64,000 nt of DNA from Pseudomonas sp. R37(2017) (GTDB taxonomy: Bacteria > Pseudomonadota > Gammaproteobacteria > Pseudomonadales > Pseudomonadaceae): NCBI RefSeq assembly GCF_002113375.1, contig NZ_NEHO01000003.1, positions 1 to 64,000 on the forward strand, read 5' to 3'. The notes below the pieces were generated by a model that saw only the letters and a program-made list of their open reading frames with translations, was not told the DNA's origin and ran no database searches. The position numbers and the translations under genes were made by a program. Shown piece after piece: positions 47,467-57,646 of the stretch (position 1 is its first letter; each line of letters begins with the position of its first letter).

Positions 47467-48756
47467 ATGGCCTTCCTTGCACTCGGTATTAACCACAAGA
47501 CTGCTTCAGTAGACGTCCGCGAGCGCGTGGCTTTTACCCCTGAGCAGCTGGTTGAGGCCTTGCAGCAGCTCTGCCGACTCACCGACAGCCGCGAAGCTGC
47601 GATCCTCTCCACCTGCAATCGCAGTGAACTCTATATAGAACAGGATCACCTGTCGGCGGACATCGTGCTGCGCTGGCTGGCCGAATATCATCATTTGAGC
47701 TTCGACGAGCTGCGCGAAAGCGCCTATGTGCATGAAGACGATGCGGCAGTTCGTCACATGATGCGGGTCGCTTCCGGGCTCGACTCGCTGGTGTTGGGTG
47801 AACCGCAGATTCTCGGCCAGATGAAGTCGGCCTATGCCGTGGCCCGCGAAGCCGGCACCATCGGGCCATTGCTCGGGCGCTTGTTCCAGGCCACGTTCAA
47901 TGCGGCCAAGCAGGTGCGCACCGACACCGCCATCGGTGAGAACCCGGTGTCGGTGGCGTTTGCCGCGGTGAGCCTGGCCAAGCAGATTTTCAGCGACCTG
48001 CAACGCAGCCAGGCGTTGTTGATCGGCGCCGGCGAGACCATCACCCTGGTTGCCCGCCATCTGCATGACCTCGGTGTAAAGCGTATCGTGGTCGCCAACC
48101 GCACCCTGGAGCGCGCCAGCATTCTGGCCGAACAGTTCGGCGCACATGCAGTGCTGCTCTCGGATATCCCGGCGGAGCTGGTGCGCAGCGATATCGTCAT
48201 CAGTTCCACTGCCAGCCAGTTGCCGATTCTGGGCAAGGGCGCGGTGGAAAGCGCCTTGAAACTGCGCAAGCACAAGCCGATCTTCATGGTGGATATCGCC
48301 GTTCCACGCGACATCGAGCCAGAAGTCGGCGAGTTGGACGACGTTTACCTCTATAGCGTCGACGATCTCCACGAGGTGGTTGCCGAGAACCTCAAGAGCC
48401 GTCAGGGCGCAGCCCAGGCAGCCGAAGAGATGGTTTCGATCGGCGCCGAAGACTTCATGGTCCGCCTGCGTGAATTGGCGGCAGTGGATGTGCTCAAGGC
48501 CTATCGTCAACAGAGCGAACGCCTGCGCGACGAAGAATTGCAAAAGGCCCAGCGCCTGCTGGCCAACGGCAGCAGTGCCGAAGAGGTGCTGGTGCAATTG
48601 GCCCGCGGGCTGACCAACAAACTGTTGCACGCACCGAGCGTGCAGTTGAAAAAGCTCTCTGCCGAAGGTCGCCTCGATGCGCTGGCGATGGCCCAGGAAC
48701 TCTTTGCCCTCGGTGAGGGCTCATCGGATAGCTTTTCGGATAAAAAACCGCAATGA
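47467..48756 (+). CDS. hemA: Glutamyl-tRNA reductase
   Basis: This 429-residue enzyme reduces glutamyl-tRNA with NADPH, the first committed step of tetrapyrrole synthesis. Catalytic C50 lies in STCNRSELY, and [10 protein letters not shown] near residue 116 and the NADPH-binding [13 protein letters not shown] near 191 are visible. The stop overlaps the start of prfA by 4 bases (ATGA). It is divergent from the TPR lipoprotein gene. Confidence 0.97.
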   Translation: MAFLALGINHKTASVDVRERVAFTPEQLVEALQQLCRLTDSREAAILSTCNRSELYIEQDHLSADIVLRWLAEYHHLSFDELRESAYVHEDDAAVRHMMRVASGLDSLVLGEPQILGQMKSAYAVAREAGTIGPLLGRLFQATFNAAKQVRTDTAIGENPVSVAFAAVSLAKQIFSDLQRSQALLIGAGETITLVARHLHDLGVKRIVVANRTLERASILAEQFGAHAVLLSDIPAELVRSDIVISSTASQLPILGKGAVESALKLRKHKPIFMVDIAVPRDIEPEVGELDDVYLYSVDDLHEVVAENLKSRQGAAQAAEEMVSIGAEDFMVRLRELAAVDVLKAYRQQSERLRDEELQKAQRLLANGSSAEEVLVQLARGLTNKLLHAPSVQLKKLSAEGRLDALAMAQELFALGEGSSDSFSDKKPQ

Positions 48757-49835
48757 AAGCGTCACTGCTCAATAAGCTGGATGTCCTCCAGGACCGTTTC
48801 GAGGAATTGACCGCCCTGCTGGGCGATGGCGAGGTCATTTCCGATCAGAACAAGTTCCGCGCCTACTCCAAGGAGTACGCGGAAGTTGAGCCGATCGTGG
48901 GCGCCTTCAAAGAACTGCTCAAAGTGCAGGATGACCTCGAGGGTGCCCAGGCATTGCTCAAGGACAGCGACCCGGATCTGCGTGAAATGGCCGTGGAAGA
49001 AGTCCGCGAGGCCAAGGAACGCCTGGTTGCGCTCGAGGCCGACCTGCAGCGCATGCTGTTGCCCAAGGACCCGAACGACGGGCGCAACGTGTTCCTCGAA
49101 ATCCGCGCCGGTACCGGCGGCGATGAAGCGGCGATTTTCTCCGGCGACCTGTTTCGCATGTATTCGCGTTACGCCGAGCGTCGTGGCTGGCGGGTGGAGA
49201 TCCTCTCGGAAAGCGAGGGTGAACATGGCGGCTATAAAGAGGTGATTGCCCGGGTCGAGGGCGACAACGTCTACGGCAAGCTGAAATTCGAATCCGGCGC
49301 GCACCGCGTACAGCGGGTTCCGGCGACCGAATCCCAGGGGCGTATCCACACGTCGGCCTGCACCGTGGCGGTATTGCCCGAGCCGGATGAACAGGAAGCC
49401 ATCGAGATCAACCCGGCCGACCTGCGCATCGATACCTATCGCTCCTCCGGCGCCGGTGGCCAGCACGTCAACAAGACTGACTCGGCGATCCGTATCACGC
49501 ACTTGCCGTCCGGCATCGTGGTCGAGTGCCAGGAAGAACGTTCGCAGCACAAGAACCGTGCCCGGGCGATGTCCTGGTTGTCGGCCAAGCTGAACGATCA
49601 ACAGACCTCCGCCGCGGCCAACGCCATCGCCAGTGAGCGCAAGTTGCTGGTCGGTTCCGGTGATCGCTCCGAGCGCATCCGTACCTACAACTTTGCTCAG
49701 GGCCGGGTCACCGACCACCGGGTCAACCTGACCTTGTATTCCCTCGACGAGATTCTCGCCGGTGGCGTCGAGGCGGTGATCGAGCCGCTGCTGGCCGAGT
49801 ACCAGGCCGATCAATTGGCAGCGATAGGTGAGTAA
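48753..49835 (+). CDS. prfA: Peptide chain release factor 1
   Basis: This 360-residue factor reads UAA and UAG. The catalytic GGQ is in [20 protein letters not shown] near residue 230, preceded by the [19 protein letters not shown] region and a PxT-type anticodon loop. It is coupled to hemA and directly abuts prmC, whose product methylates this GGQ glutamine. Confidence 0.97.
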   Translation: MKASLLNKLDVLQDRFEELTALLGDGEVISDQNKFRAYSKEYAEVEPIVGAFKELLKVQDDLEGAQALLKDSDPDLREMAVEEVREAKERLVALEADLQRMLLPKDPNDGRNVFLEIRAGTGGDEAAIFSGDLFRMYSRYAERRGWRVEILSESEGEHGGYKEVIARVEGDNVYGKLKFESGAHRVQRVPATESQGRIHTSACTVAVLPEPDEQEAIEINPADLRIDTYRSSGAGGQHVNKTDSAIRITHLPSGIVVECQEERSQHKNRARAMSWLSAKLNDQQTSAAANAIASERKLLVGSGDRSERIRTYNFAQGRVTDHRVNLTLYSLDEILAGGVEAVIEPLLAEYQADQLAAIGE

Positions 49836-50666
49836 ATGACGATCATTGCCAGTTTGTTGCGCGCCGCCGAACTACCCGACTCGCCGACGGCGCGTCTGGA
49901 TGCCGAACTGTTGCTGGCGGCGGCACTGGGCAAGTCCCGCAGTTTTCTGCACACCTGGCCGGAACGCATCGTGCCGAGCGAAGCGGCGCTGACGTTCGCC
50001 GAGTATTTACAGCGCCGCCGCAGCGGTGAGCCGGTGGCCTACATTCTCGGCCAACAAGGATTCTGGAAGCTCGATCTGGAGGTCGCGCCGCACACGCTGA
50101 TCCCACGCCCGGACACCGAACTGCTGGTGGAAGCTGCGCTGGAATTGTTGCCGGCCACTGTGGCCAGGGTGCTCGACCTCGGCACCGGCAGTGGTGCGAT
50201 TGCCCTGGCCCTGGCCAGTGAACGCCCGGCGTGGAACGTCACTGCCGTGGATCGCGTGCTGGAAGCCGTGGCCCTGGCCGAACGCAATCGCCAGCGTCTG
50301 CACCTGAACAATGCCAAGGTACTGAGCAGTCATTGGTTCAGTGCCCTGGAAGGTCAGCGTTTTCAGCTGATCATCAGCAACCCGCCGTATATCGCGGCGG
50401 CCGATCCGCACCTGGTCGAGGGTGATGTGCGCTTCGAACCGGCCAGCGCCCTGGTGGCCGGTGTCGACGGGCTCGACGATCTGCGCCTGATCGTCGCCCA
50501 GGCGCCAGACCATCTTGACGCAGGCGGTTGGCTGATGCTCGAGCATGGCTATGATCAGGCCGAGGCCGTTCGCGATTTGCTGCTGACCCGCGGTTTTGTA
50601 GAAGTCCACAGCCGCACCGATCTGGGCGGTCATCAACGCATCAGTCTGGGGCGCCTGCCGTGCTGA
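49836..50666 (+). CDS. prmC: Release factor glutamine methyltransferase
   Basis: This 276-residue SAM-dependent enzyme methylates the GGQ glutamine of release factors. The SAM loop VLDLGTGSGAIALAL is near residue 113 and the catalytic NPPY motif is at 182-185. It begins on the base after the prfA stop. The usual E. coli hemA-prfA-prmC order is kept. Confidence 0.96.
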   Translation: MTIIASLLRAAELPDSPTARLDAELLLAAALGKSRSFLHTWPERIVPSEAALTFAEYLQRRRSGEPVAYILGQQGFWKLDLEVAPHTLIPRPDTELLVEAALELLPATVARVLDLGTGSGAIALALASERPAWNVTAVDRVLEAVALAERNRQRLHLNNAKVLSSHWFSALEGQRFQLIISNPPYIAAADPHLVEGDVRFEPASALVAGVDGLDDLRLIVAQAPDHLDAGGWLMLEHGYDQAEAVRDLLLTRGFVEVHSRTDLGGHQRISLGRLPC

Positions 50667-51415
50667 ATGATCAGGAGTTGTTGCGTTACAGTCGGCAGAT
50701 TCTGCTGCAACACATCGATATCGACGGTCAGTTGCGGCTCAAGGACAGCCGCGTACTGATCGTCGGCCTTGGTGGCCTCGGCGCGCCGGTGGCGTTGTAC
50801 CTCGCCGCTGCGGGTGTTGGCCAATTGCATCTGGCGGACTTCGATACGGTCGACCTGACCAACCTGCAGCGCCAGATCATTCACGACACTGACAGTGTCG
50901 GCATGACCAAGGTCGATTCGGCGCTCAAGCGCCTGAGCGCGATCAATCCTGAAATTCAACTGATCGCCCATCGTGCCGCGCTGGACGAAGATTCCCTCGC
51001 TGCCGTGGTGGCGGGGGTGGATCTGGTGCTCGATTGCTCCGACAATTTCTCTACCCGTGAAGCGGTTAACGCCGCTTGTGTGGCGTCCGGCAAACCTTTG
51101 GTCAGTGGCGCAGCGATTCGCCTCGAAGGGCAGTTGTCGGTGTTCGATCCGCGTCGCCCGGAAAGCCCGTGCTACCACTGTTTGTATGGGCACGGCAGCG
51201 AAGCCGAATTGACCTGTAGCGAGGCCGGCGTGGTTGGGCCGCTGGTGGGGCTGGTCGGCAGTCTGCAAGCGCTTGAAGCGCTGAAGTTGCTGGCCGGATT
51301 CGGTGAGCCGCTGGTGGGGCGCCTGCTGTTGATCGACGCCTTGGGTACACGCTTCCGTGAGCTGCGGGTCAAGCGCGATCCGGGTTGCAGCGTCTGTGGG
51401 GCGAAACATGCGTGA
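50660..51415 (+). CDS. moeB: Molybdopterin-synthase adenylyltransferase (MoeB/ThiF family)
   Basis: This 251-residue E1-like enzyme adenylates the C-terminus of MoaD or a related sulfur carrier. The ATP loop [19 protein letters not shown] is near residue 36, the arginine finger lies in NLQRQIIHD, and two CxxC zinc pairs are in CYHCLYG and GCSVCG. A ThiF role cannot be excluded. The GTG start overlaps prmC by 7 bases. Confidence 0.93.
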   Translation: MLNDQELLRYSRQILLQHIDIDGQLRLKDSRVLIVGLGGLGAPVALYLAAAGVGQLHLADFDTVDLTNLQRQIIHDTDSVGMTKVDSALKRLSAINPEIQLIAHRAALDEDSLAAVVAGVDLVLDCSDNFSTREAVNAACVASGKPLVSGAAIRLEGQLSVFDPRRPESPCYHCLYGHGSEAELTCSEAGVVGPLVGLVGSLQALEALKLLAGFGEPLVGRLLLIDALGTRFRELRVKRDPGCSVCGAKHA

Positions 51416-52199
51416 AGCGCCGATTGGCGTGTTCGACTCCGGTGTCGGCGGGCTCTCGGTACTGGCCGAGATCCAGCGTTTGCTGCCCAATGAGTCGCTG
51501 ATGTATGTCGCCGATTGCGGGAATATTCCCTATGGCGAGAAAACCCCGGCGTTTATCCAACAGCGTTGCAGCGTGATGGCCGACTTCTTTCAGCAGCAGG
51601 GCGCCAAGGCCCTGGTGCTGGCCTGCAACACGGCGACGGTGGCTGGCGTCGCCGACTTGCGTCGCGACTATCCGGAATGGCCCATCGTCGGCATGGAACC
51701 GGCGGTCAAGCCTGCCGCCGCCGCCACCCGCAGCGGCGTGGTGGGGGTGCTGGCCACCACCGGCACCTTGCAGAGCGCCAAGTTCGCCGCGTTGCTCGAC
51801 CGTTTCGCCACGGACGTGAAAGTGATCACCCAGCCGTGTCCGGGGCTCGTGGAGCTGATTGAAAACGGCGATCTGCACAGCCCCGAACTGCGTCAGCTGT
51901 TGGCCGGGTATGTCGAACCCCTGCTGGCCGCTGGTGCGGACACCCTGATTCTCGGCTGTACCCATTACCCCTTTCTCAAGCCGCTGCTGCGGCAGATGAT
52001 CCCCGAGGACATCAGCCTGATCGATACCGGTGCCGCCGTCGCGCGGCAACTGCAGCGGCTTTTGGCCGAAGGCGAGTTGCTCGCCCAGGGGCCGGCCCGA
52101 GAAGCGCAGTTCTGGACCAGTGCCGATCCGCTTCATTTCAGAAATATCTTGCCGATACTGTGGAATACCGCTGGCGTTGTGCGAAGCTTCAACAGGTAG
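51408..52199 (+). CDS. murI: Glutamate racemase
   Basis: This 263-residue cofactor-free racemase makes D-glutamate for peptidoglycan. The two catalytic cysteines lie in LACNTAT (near residue 72) and LGCTHYPF (near 183), and [13 protein letters not shown] is near the start. The ATG at 51408 overlaps moeB by 8 bases; an upstream in-frame start inside moeB is rejected. Confidence 0.96.
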   Translation: MREAPIGVFDSGVGGLSVLAEIQRLLPNESLMYVADCGNIPYGEKTPAFIQQRCSVMADFFQQQGAKALVLACNTATVAGVADLRRDYPEWPIVGMEPAVKPAAAATRSGVVGVLATTGTLQSAKFAALLDRFATDVKVITQPCPGLVELIENGDLHSPELRQLLAGYVEPLLAAGADTLILGCTHYPFLKPLLRQMIPEDISLIDTGAAVARQLQRLLAEGELLAQGPAREAQFWTSADPLHFRNILPILWNTAGVVRSFNR

Positions 52200-52323
52200 A
52201 AGCCTGTCCGGGGGGAGAACGAAAAATCGGGGTGAACTTCTGATAAATCGCTGACTTCTATAGTTTTGCGGGGCTTGGTAACAAAAAAAACCATACGAAA
52301 TCGTTCGGAAAAGGAAGTTTCTA

Positions 52324-52842
52324 GTGAAGCGACTATTCTGCTTGGCCGCGATTGCGGCCGCACTGATGGGGCACACTTTTACCGCGCAGGCGGCAGGTGT
52401 GGAATTCGCGGTTGGTCAGACCAGCGATTCGACCATGACGTATCGACTGGGCATGCAGTTCGATTGGGACCAGAGCTGGATGCAGAGTGACGTGGGGCGT
52501 GTGACCGGCTACTGGAGCGGCGCCTACACCTATTGGGAAGGCGACAAGACCTCGAGCAACAACAGCCTGTCGTTCTCCCCGGTGTTCGTTTACGAATTTG
52601 CCGGCCAGAACGTCAAACCGTTCGTTGAAGCGGGCATTGGCGTGGCGGTGTTCTCCAATACCCGACTCGAAGACAACAACATCGGCAGTGCTTTCCAGTT
52701 TGAAGACCGGATCGGTTTTGGCCTGCGCTTCAACGGCGGCCATGAAGTCGGGATCCGTGCGACGCACTATTCCAACGCCGGGCTCGCCAGTTCCAACGAC
52801 GGTGTAGAAAGCTACTCGCTGCATTACACGTTGCCGTTGTAA
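52324..52842 (+). CDS. pagL: Lipid A 3-O-deacylase PagL
   Basis: This 172-residue outer-membrane beta-barrel has a signal peptide cleaved after AQA near residue 23. It removes the 3-O-linked acyl chain of lipid A. The catalytic triad is visible as H148 and S150 in ATHYSNAG and E162 in DGVESYS, the same pattern as P. aeruginosa PagL. The start is GTG with AAGGAAG upstream. It follows murI by 124 bases. Confidence 0.92.
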   Translation: MKRLFCLAAIAAALMGHTFTAQAAGVEFAVGQTSDSTMTYRLGMQFDWDQSWMQSDVGRVTGYWSGAYTYWEGDKTSSNNSLSFSPVFVYEFAGQNVKPFVEAGIGVAVFSNTRLEDNNIGSAFQFEDRIGFGLRFNGGHEVGIRATHYSNAGLASSNDGVESYSLHYTLPL

Positions 52843-52862
52843 GCGCCAACGCTGCACTAAAT

Positions 52863-52950
52863 GTGGGAGCGAGCCTGCTCGCGAAAGCGGTTTAACATTC
52901 ACCATTTATAGTGATTGTCAGACTGCATTCGCGAGCAGGCTCGCTCCCAC
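52863..52950. repeat. REP pair (REPIN)
   Basis: Inverted arms GTGGGAGCGAGCCTGCTCGC (52863) and GCGAGCAGGCTCGCTCCCAC (ending 52950) enclose about 42 bases. They lie in the convergent gap between pagL and the cysteine-cluster gene. Confidence 0.92.
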
Positions 52951-52974
52951 ATTTGTATTTGGGTGACTTCAAAA

Positions 52975-53280
52975 CTAGCGATATGCCGTCGAAATCCCCT
53001 GGCGTTCGTCGATGCACTCCGGTGCGCCCATCTCGAACTCCCGGCAGATCAGTGGGCGTTTTTCGTAGATGGTGCACATCATCGTGTTGCGATCCAGTGC
53101 GGCGCACCAGCCGTCCTCCAGGCGCAGCATGACTTCCCCGCCCCAGTCATCGGTATCGATGAAGCGTTCAGGCACACCCGTATCGGTGATCAGCATGACT
53201 TCGAGCTGACAGCAGCAGGCAGCGCAGGTCGAGCACGTGACCTCGGGCTCCGCGATTTGCGTATGGGGGATGGTTTTCAT
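52975..53280 (-). CDS. YkgJ-family cysteine cluster protein
   Basis: This 101-residue protein has the cluster CSTCAACCCQLEV near residue 16, and later cysteines in GWCAAL, TMMCTIYEKRP, LICREFE and PECID. This is the pattern of YkgJ/UPF0153 proteins thought to bind zinc or an Fe-S cluster. The ATG at 53280 is chosen; no clear ribosome site is seen. Its role is unknown. Confidence 0.82.
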   Translation of the reverse strand: MKTIPHTQIAEPEVTCSTCAACCCQLEVMLITDTGVPERFIDTDDWGGEVMLRLEDGWCAALDRNTMMCTIYEKRPLICREFEMGAPECIDERQGISTAYR

Positions 53281-53379
53281 GGCGTGCAGTGTAAGGCAGT
53301 CACCGGGGGCAGTGTGAAGGGGCTGACGGACGCTCGAGTATTGGAACGTCCGGGATACCGCCGCCAATGAGGGCGATTT

Positions 53380-54162
53380 TCAGGGTTGATCCTTGACCGG
53401 TGGCTGGCTGCGTACCATGGGTTTTCCGATCTCCAGTTTCACTTGGTCCGGCTGTTTGGAGAGCGGCCAGAGGGCGCCCATGAATGCCGCCGGGAAAGCG
53501 ATTTCCAGCGGGCGGTCCTTGAGTTTTTCGAATATGTGCCGTGCGGCTTTTTCCACCGGCCAGCTCAAAGGCATGGAGAAATCGCTTTCCCCTGTCAGTG
53601 GCGTTTCGACAAAGCCAGGGCTGATCACCGTGAGTTCTATGCCCTCCGGGGCCAGGTCGATGCGCAGGGACTCCAACAGATTACGCAGCCCGGTCTTCGA
53701 AGCACCATACGCTTCTGTCTTGGGCAGCGGCAGATAAGTCACCGTACTGGCCATAGCCACCAAATGCGGTGCGGTGCCGGCACGCAGCATAGGCAGGGCC
53801 GCGTCGATGCAATAGCTGCTGGCCAACAGGTTGGTGCGCAGCACATGCTCGACAATTGATTCATCGAACTGCTTGGCATCCACGTACTCGCAGGTGCCCG
53901 CGTTGAGTATCACGGTGTCCAGCGAGCCCCAGTCCTCGGCAATCTGCTCGCCGATCTCGCGTACGGTCTGGCTGTTGGTCAGGTCTCCGGCGAGCACCAG
54001 CACCTGTCCCGGATAACGTTGCGACAAGACCTTGAGCGGTTCCACCGTGCGTGAGCTGACGGCCAGGTGCGCACCGGTTTTCAGGATTTCTTCGGCCAGG
54101 GCGGCACCAATGCCATTGCTGGCACCAGTCAGCCAATATCGTCGTGGGAGTGTGCGACTCAT
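53380..54162 (-). CDS. Short-chain dehydrogenase/reductase
   Basis: This 260-residue Rossmann protein has the cofactor loop TGASNGIGAALAE near residue 12, NAGT near 91, and the catalytic YGASK near 152. It is the last gene of the photolyase operon. Its AAGGAG site lies inside the preceding small ORF, and its ATGA overlaps that ORF's stop. The substrate is unknown. Confidence 0.9.
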   Translation of the reverse strand: MSRTLPRRYWLTGASNGIGAALAEEILKTGAHLAVSSRTVEPLKVLSQRYPGQVLVLAGDLTNSQTVREIGEQIAEDWGSLDTVILNAGTCEYVDAKQFDESIVEHVLRTNLLASSYCIDAALPMLRAGTAPHLVAMASTVTYLPLPKTEAYGASKTGLRNLLESLRIDLAPEGIELTVISPGFVETPLTGESDFSMPLSWPVEKAARHIFEKLKDRPLEIAFPAAFMGALWPLSKQPDQVKLEIGKPMVRSQPPVKDQP

Positions 54163-54263
54163 CCCAATCTCCTTTTCAACCGGGTCATTGCCCGGTCCAA
54201 TACGGGTAAATGTTCATAAAGCAGAACTCCGGCATCGAGATAATCCCGATGGCGGTAACTCAT
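54159..54263 (-). CDS. 34-residue small protein between phrB and SDR
   Basis: A 34-codon frame fills the gap between phrB and the dehydrogenase exactly. Its ATGA overlaps the phrB stop and its stop overlaps the ATGA of the next gene. It begins MSYRHRDYLDAGVLLYEHLP and ends in a basic tail with TRLKRRLG. It is amphipathic, with no membrane segment. I do not recognise a family. It could be a microprotein or merely a translational bridge; the double 4-base overlap favours real translation. Confidence 0.55.
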   Translation of the reverse strand: MSYRHRDYLDAGVLLYEHLPVLDRAMTRLKRRLG

Positions 54264-55702
54264 GACCCAACGGCGGCGTATTGCCGCGAGGGAAGGTTTT
54301 TGAATGCCGTCAGCGCGCGCGCGCGGGAGCTGCTCAAGTCGACGATCGGTGAGGGGTAATCCACCGCACCGAACAGGCCGCCGAGATTGGCAGGGTTGTG
54401 CACGTCTTTTTTATTCAGCTCTGCCAGTTCCGGCAGCCAGCGTTTGATGAATACGCCTTCGGGGTCGAATTTTTCCGACTGGCTCAACGGGTTGAAAATC
54501 CGGAAGTAAGGCGCCGAGTCGGTGCCGGTGGAGGAACTCCACTGCCAGCCACCGTTGTTCGCCGCCAGGTCGCCATCGATCAGGTGACGCATGAAAAAGC
54601 GTTCGCCTTCGCGCCAGTCGATCAGCAGGTTTTTGCTCAGGAACATCGCTACCACCATGCGCAGGCGGTTGTGCATCCAGCCGGTTGCCAGCAGTTGGCG
54701 CATCGCGGCGTCGATGATCGGCAAGCCGGTGCGCGCCTGTTGCCAGGCGACCAGTTCTTCGGGGGCATCACGCCAGGCCAGTGCTTCGGTTTCGGGGCGA
54801 AACGCGCGGTGCCGGGACACCCGTGGGTAGCCCACCAGGATGTGTTTGTAGAACTCGCGCCACAACAACTCGTTGATCCAGGTGACGGCGCCGCTGTTGC
54901 CGCTGTCGAACTCACCTTGATTGCTGTTCAAGGCGGCGTGCAGGCATTGGCGGGGCGAAATCACCCCGGCGGCCAGATAGGCCGAGAGCTGACTGGTACC
55001 GGGCTTTGCAGGGAAATCGCGTTCGCTTTGATAGTGATCAATCTGCGTATCGGCAAAATGCTCGAGGCGATGCCTGGCTTCCGTTTCGCCAGCCGGCCAC
55101 AGGCTGCGCAACGTGTCATCGGGCGTTGCGAAACCCTCGATGCTGTCGGGGATTGCATCGCTGGCAATGTTCAGCGGCGCTTGTTTTTGCGGTGCGCGGA
55201 CCAGGCTGGGCAGCGAGTGGTGCAGTCGTTCGTAGCAGACTTTGCGAAACTGGCTGAAGACCTGAAAGTAAGTGCCGGTCCGGGTCAGCACACTACCGGG
55301 CTTGAACAGCAATTGATCGAGGTAGCGGTGAACCTCGATACCTACGGCCTTTAACGTCCGGGTGACCGCTGCATCCCGGCGGGATTCATGGATGCCGTAT
55401 TCCTCGTTGAGGTACAGCGCGCTGACCTGCCACTGTCGGCACAGGTCCAGCAGTACGCCTGGCGCGTCCTCCCAGCGCGGTGCCCGGCGGATCAGCAGGG
55501 GAATGTTCAGTCGACCCAGTTCTCGGCTCAACTCGCGCAGGTTACGCAGCCAGAAGTCCACTTTGCAGGGCGCATCGTCGTGTTCCAGCCATTGTTCCGG
55601 GCTCAGCAGATATACCGCCACGCAGGGGCCGCGAGCCGCGGCGGCCGAGAGGGCGGTGTTGTCATGCAGGCGCAAGTCGCTGCGTAGCCAGATCAACTGC
55701 AT
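54260..55702 (-). CDS. phrB: Deoxyribodipyrimidine photolyase
   Basis: This 480-residue class I CPD photolyase uses blue light and FAD to split pyrimidine dimers. MQLIWLRSDLRLHDNTALSA opens the antenna domain; the FAD domain has WINELLWREFYKHIL near residue 282, and TGWMHNRLRM and DGDLAANNGGWQW follow. The ATG at 55702 matches family N-termini; an ATG seven codons earlier directly abuts the merR stop and could be used. It is third in a coupled five-gene operon. Confidence 0.94.
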   Translation of the reverse strand: MQLIWLRSDLRLHDNTALSAAAARGPCVAVYLLSPEQWLEHDDAPCKVDFWLRNLRELSRELGRLNIPLLIRRAPRWEDAPGVLLDLCRQWQVSALYLNEEYGIHESRRDAAVTRTLKAVGIEVHRYLDQLLFKPGSVLTRTGTYFQVFSQFRKVCYERLHHSLPSLVRAPQKQAPLNIASDAIPDSIEGFATPDDTLRSLWPAGETEARHRLEHFADTQIDHYQSERDFPAKPGTSQLSAYLAAGVISPRQCLHAALNSNQGEFDSGNSGAVTWINELLWREFYKHILVGYPRVSRHRAFRPETEALAWRDAPEELVAWQQARTGLPIIDAAMRQLLATGWMHNRLRMVVAMFLSKNLLIDWREGERFFMRHLIDGDLAANNGGWQWSSSTGTDSAPYFRIFNPLSQSEKFDPEGVFIKRWLPELAELNKKDVHNPANLGGLFGAVDYPSPIVDLSSSRARALTAFKNLPSRQYAAVGS

Positions 55703-55723
55703 TTTGGTATCCACGCGATTCAT

Positions 55724-56665
55724 TTAAATCAGCCCGCGCTGAACGAGTGCCTGATGTGCCGACAACGGATCTTCGGCCAGGTACAAATCAGCGATCTCGG
55801 AAGTACTTGCGGACAACTCTGTCTGGTGGATGCAGACCGTTGGTCCGGCAATCATTTTTGGGCAACCGACGCCTTTGAAAAGTTTCGTCAGTTGCGCAAG
55901 GTTAATGGCCTTGCTTGAGTACAGCAGAACCCCACGGGGTTGCAGCAGTTCGACCGCCAATGCCAGTTCGCCGACAGGCAGTGGCCCGTCGAAGACCTCC
56001 ACCGGGCAATCCGCACTGCTGACAAGCCAGGCTGTCAGCCATAGATGCGGTTCCATGGGCAGGTCCGAGTGGTTGATCAACAGCAGTGGCGCAGTGCGCA
56101 ACTGACGATTGTTATGGTAGATGCGTGCGCCGAATTTGCTGCGTAACCAGGCACAAAAAAAGCGCTGTTCCATCTGAACTCCGAACTGGCCTTGCCAGCG
56201 ATGCTCCAGGGCGGCCAGCAAAGGCATCAGCAACTGCTCGCACAGGGTGCGTGGCGGATACAACGCCATGGCCTGATTGACGCTGTCATCCAGGGCGCGC
56301 TCCTGCAATCCGCTGACAGCCTGCAGCAATGTTTGCAGCAAGATGTGCCAATCGTTGTCGACGCACTCGCTGAAGGCTTGTGGCGTATCGAGCAATTGCT
56401 TGACCTGGCTGACGGCAACGCCACGGTTGAGCCAGGTGAGGATGGCCTGGATCCGTTGTACATGGTCGACTGAGAACAACCGATGCCCCTTGGGTGTGCG
56501 ATGCGGCACGATCAGGCCATAGCGGCGCTCCCAGGCGCGCAGGGTCACGGCATTGACACCCGTTTGCCGCGCCACTTCACGGATCGGCAACCAGCCTTCT
56601 TCCAGCGCCTGTTTCAAGTCATCGCCGAGGCCTTCGCGGGCGCTGGTGTCGAGTGCTTTTTTCAT
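55724..56665 (-). CDS. MerR-family regulator, class II LitR/PplR-like
   Basis: This 313-residue protein has an N-terminal MerR DNA-binding domain (LPIREVARQTGVNAVTLRAW near residue 26, then WERRYGLIVPHRTPKGHRLF) and a C-terminal domain of about 200 residues. That domain lacks the B12-binding ExHxxG motif of CarH/LitR. Class II LitR proteins of P. putida (PplR) have this form and work with a LOV photoreceptor to derepress phrB. The neighbourhood fits. It starts in a TAATG overlap with the upstream gene. Confidence 0.85.
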   Translation of the reverse strand: MKKALDTSAREGLGDDLKQALEEGWLPIREVARQTGVNAVTLRAWERRYGLIVPHRTPKGHRLFSVDHVQRIQAILTWLNRGVAVSQVKQLLDTPQAFSECVDNDWHILLQTLLQAVSGLQERALDDSVNQAMALYPPRTLCEQLLMPLLAALEHRWQGQFGVQMEQRFFCAWLRSKFGARIYHNNRQLRTAPLLLINHSDLPMEPHLWLTAWLVSSADCPVEVFDGPLPVGELALAVELLQPRGVLLYSSKAINLAQLTKLFKGVGCPKMIAGPTVCIHQTELSASTSEIADLYLAEDPLSAHQALVQRGLI

Positions 56666-57624
56666 TAGATGGCGTTTCGCAGGCTGAGGTTTTCCGGGTG
56701 CGGTTGCAGGTAAGCCTGTTGTGTTATGTACGGATCGGGGTGTTGGCGAAAGTGATGTTTAAGCAGCGTCAGCGGCACCACCAGCGGCACGATGCCCTGG
56801 CGGTACTGGCTGATCACGTGCTGCATTTCCTGTTTGTCTTCGCGACTGATGGCCTGTTTCAGATAGCCACTGAGGTGTTGCAGGACGTTGGTATGGGTGC
56901 GGCGGGTGGCGCATTTTTTCAGCGCCGACATCAACTCGCTGAAATAGCGCGGGCCAAGTTCCTCTGGATCGGTATGTCCCATGTTGCCCAGCAGGCGCCC
57001 CAGGGTTCTGTATTGCACCGGGTTGTGGGCCATCAGCAGGTACTTGTAACGCGAGTGAAAGTCCGTGAGGCCGTGCCGGGTCAGGCCTTCCTCGCGTAGT
57101 TGCTGCCAGGCGCTGTAGGCGAACACGCGGGTGAGGAAGTTTTCCCGCAGCACCGGATCGTTGAGCCGGCCATCTTCCTCTACCGGCAAGTCCGGGCGTA
57201 GCAGGCAAAAGGCCCGGGCGTAGATGCCGCGACCGCCACCGTCAACCCGTGCACCGTTGGCGTGGTAGACCTTGACCCGCTCCAGGCCGCAGGACGGGGA
57301 GTTGTGCATGAAAATGTAGCCGCAGATATCCCCCAACTGCACTGCCATCTCCCGGCCGTAGGTAGCCAGCGGTTGAGTCACGTCAAGGTTGTGATCGAGG
57401 GTGCCCACGGCTTCGGGTCGGTCTGCACTGCCCACCAGCCGAATCGGTTGGCGGGGTACGCCCAAGCCAATGGCCACTTCCGGGCACACCGGGATGAAAT
57501 CGAAGTAATCAGCGAGGGTGCGGCTGCACAAGCGCGATTCCTTGTGCCCGCCATTGTAACGCACGTCGAGCCCCATCAGGCAGGCGCTGATGGCGATTTT
57601 CGGTTTGGCGGGGGCGTGGAGCAT
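56665..57624 (-). CDS. DUF523-DUF1722 fusion protein (YbgA-type)
   Basis: This 319-residue protein has an N-terminal DUF523 domain (ISACLMGLDVRYNG near residue 12, NSPSCGLERVKVY near 107) and a C-terminal DUF1722/YbgA domain (FHSRYKYLLMAHNP near 194). Such fusions often sit beside photolyase genes; E. coli ybgA lies beside phr. A role in tRNA thio-modification or cofactor chemistry has been suggested for DUF523 but is unproven. The ATG at 57624 has a GAGGTGCTCC site. It heads the operon. Confidence 0.85.
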   Translation of the reverse strand: MLHAPAKPKIAISACLMGLDVRYNGGHKESRLCSRTLADYFDFIPVCPEVAIGLGVPRQPIRLVGSADRPEAVGTLDHNLDVTQPLATYGREMAVQLGDICGYIFMHNSPSCGLERVKVYHANGARVDGGGRGIYARAFCLLRPDLPVEEDGRLNDPVLRENFLTRVFAYSAWQQLREEGLTRHGLTDFHSRYKYLLMAHNPVQYRTLGRLLGNMGHTDPEELGPRYFSELMSALKKCATRRTHTNVLQHLSGYLKQAISREDKQEMQHVISQYRQGIVPLVVPLTLLKHHFRQHPDPYITQQAYLQPHPENLSLRNAI

Positions 57625-57646
57625 AGGAGCACCTCGAATCAGAACC

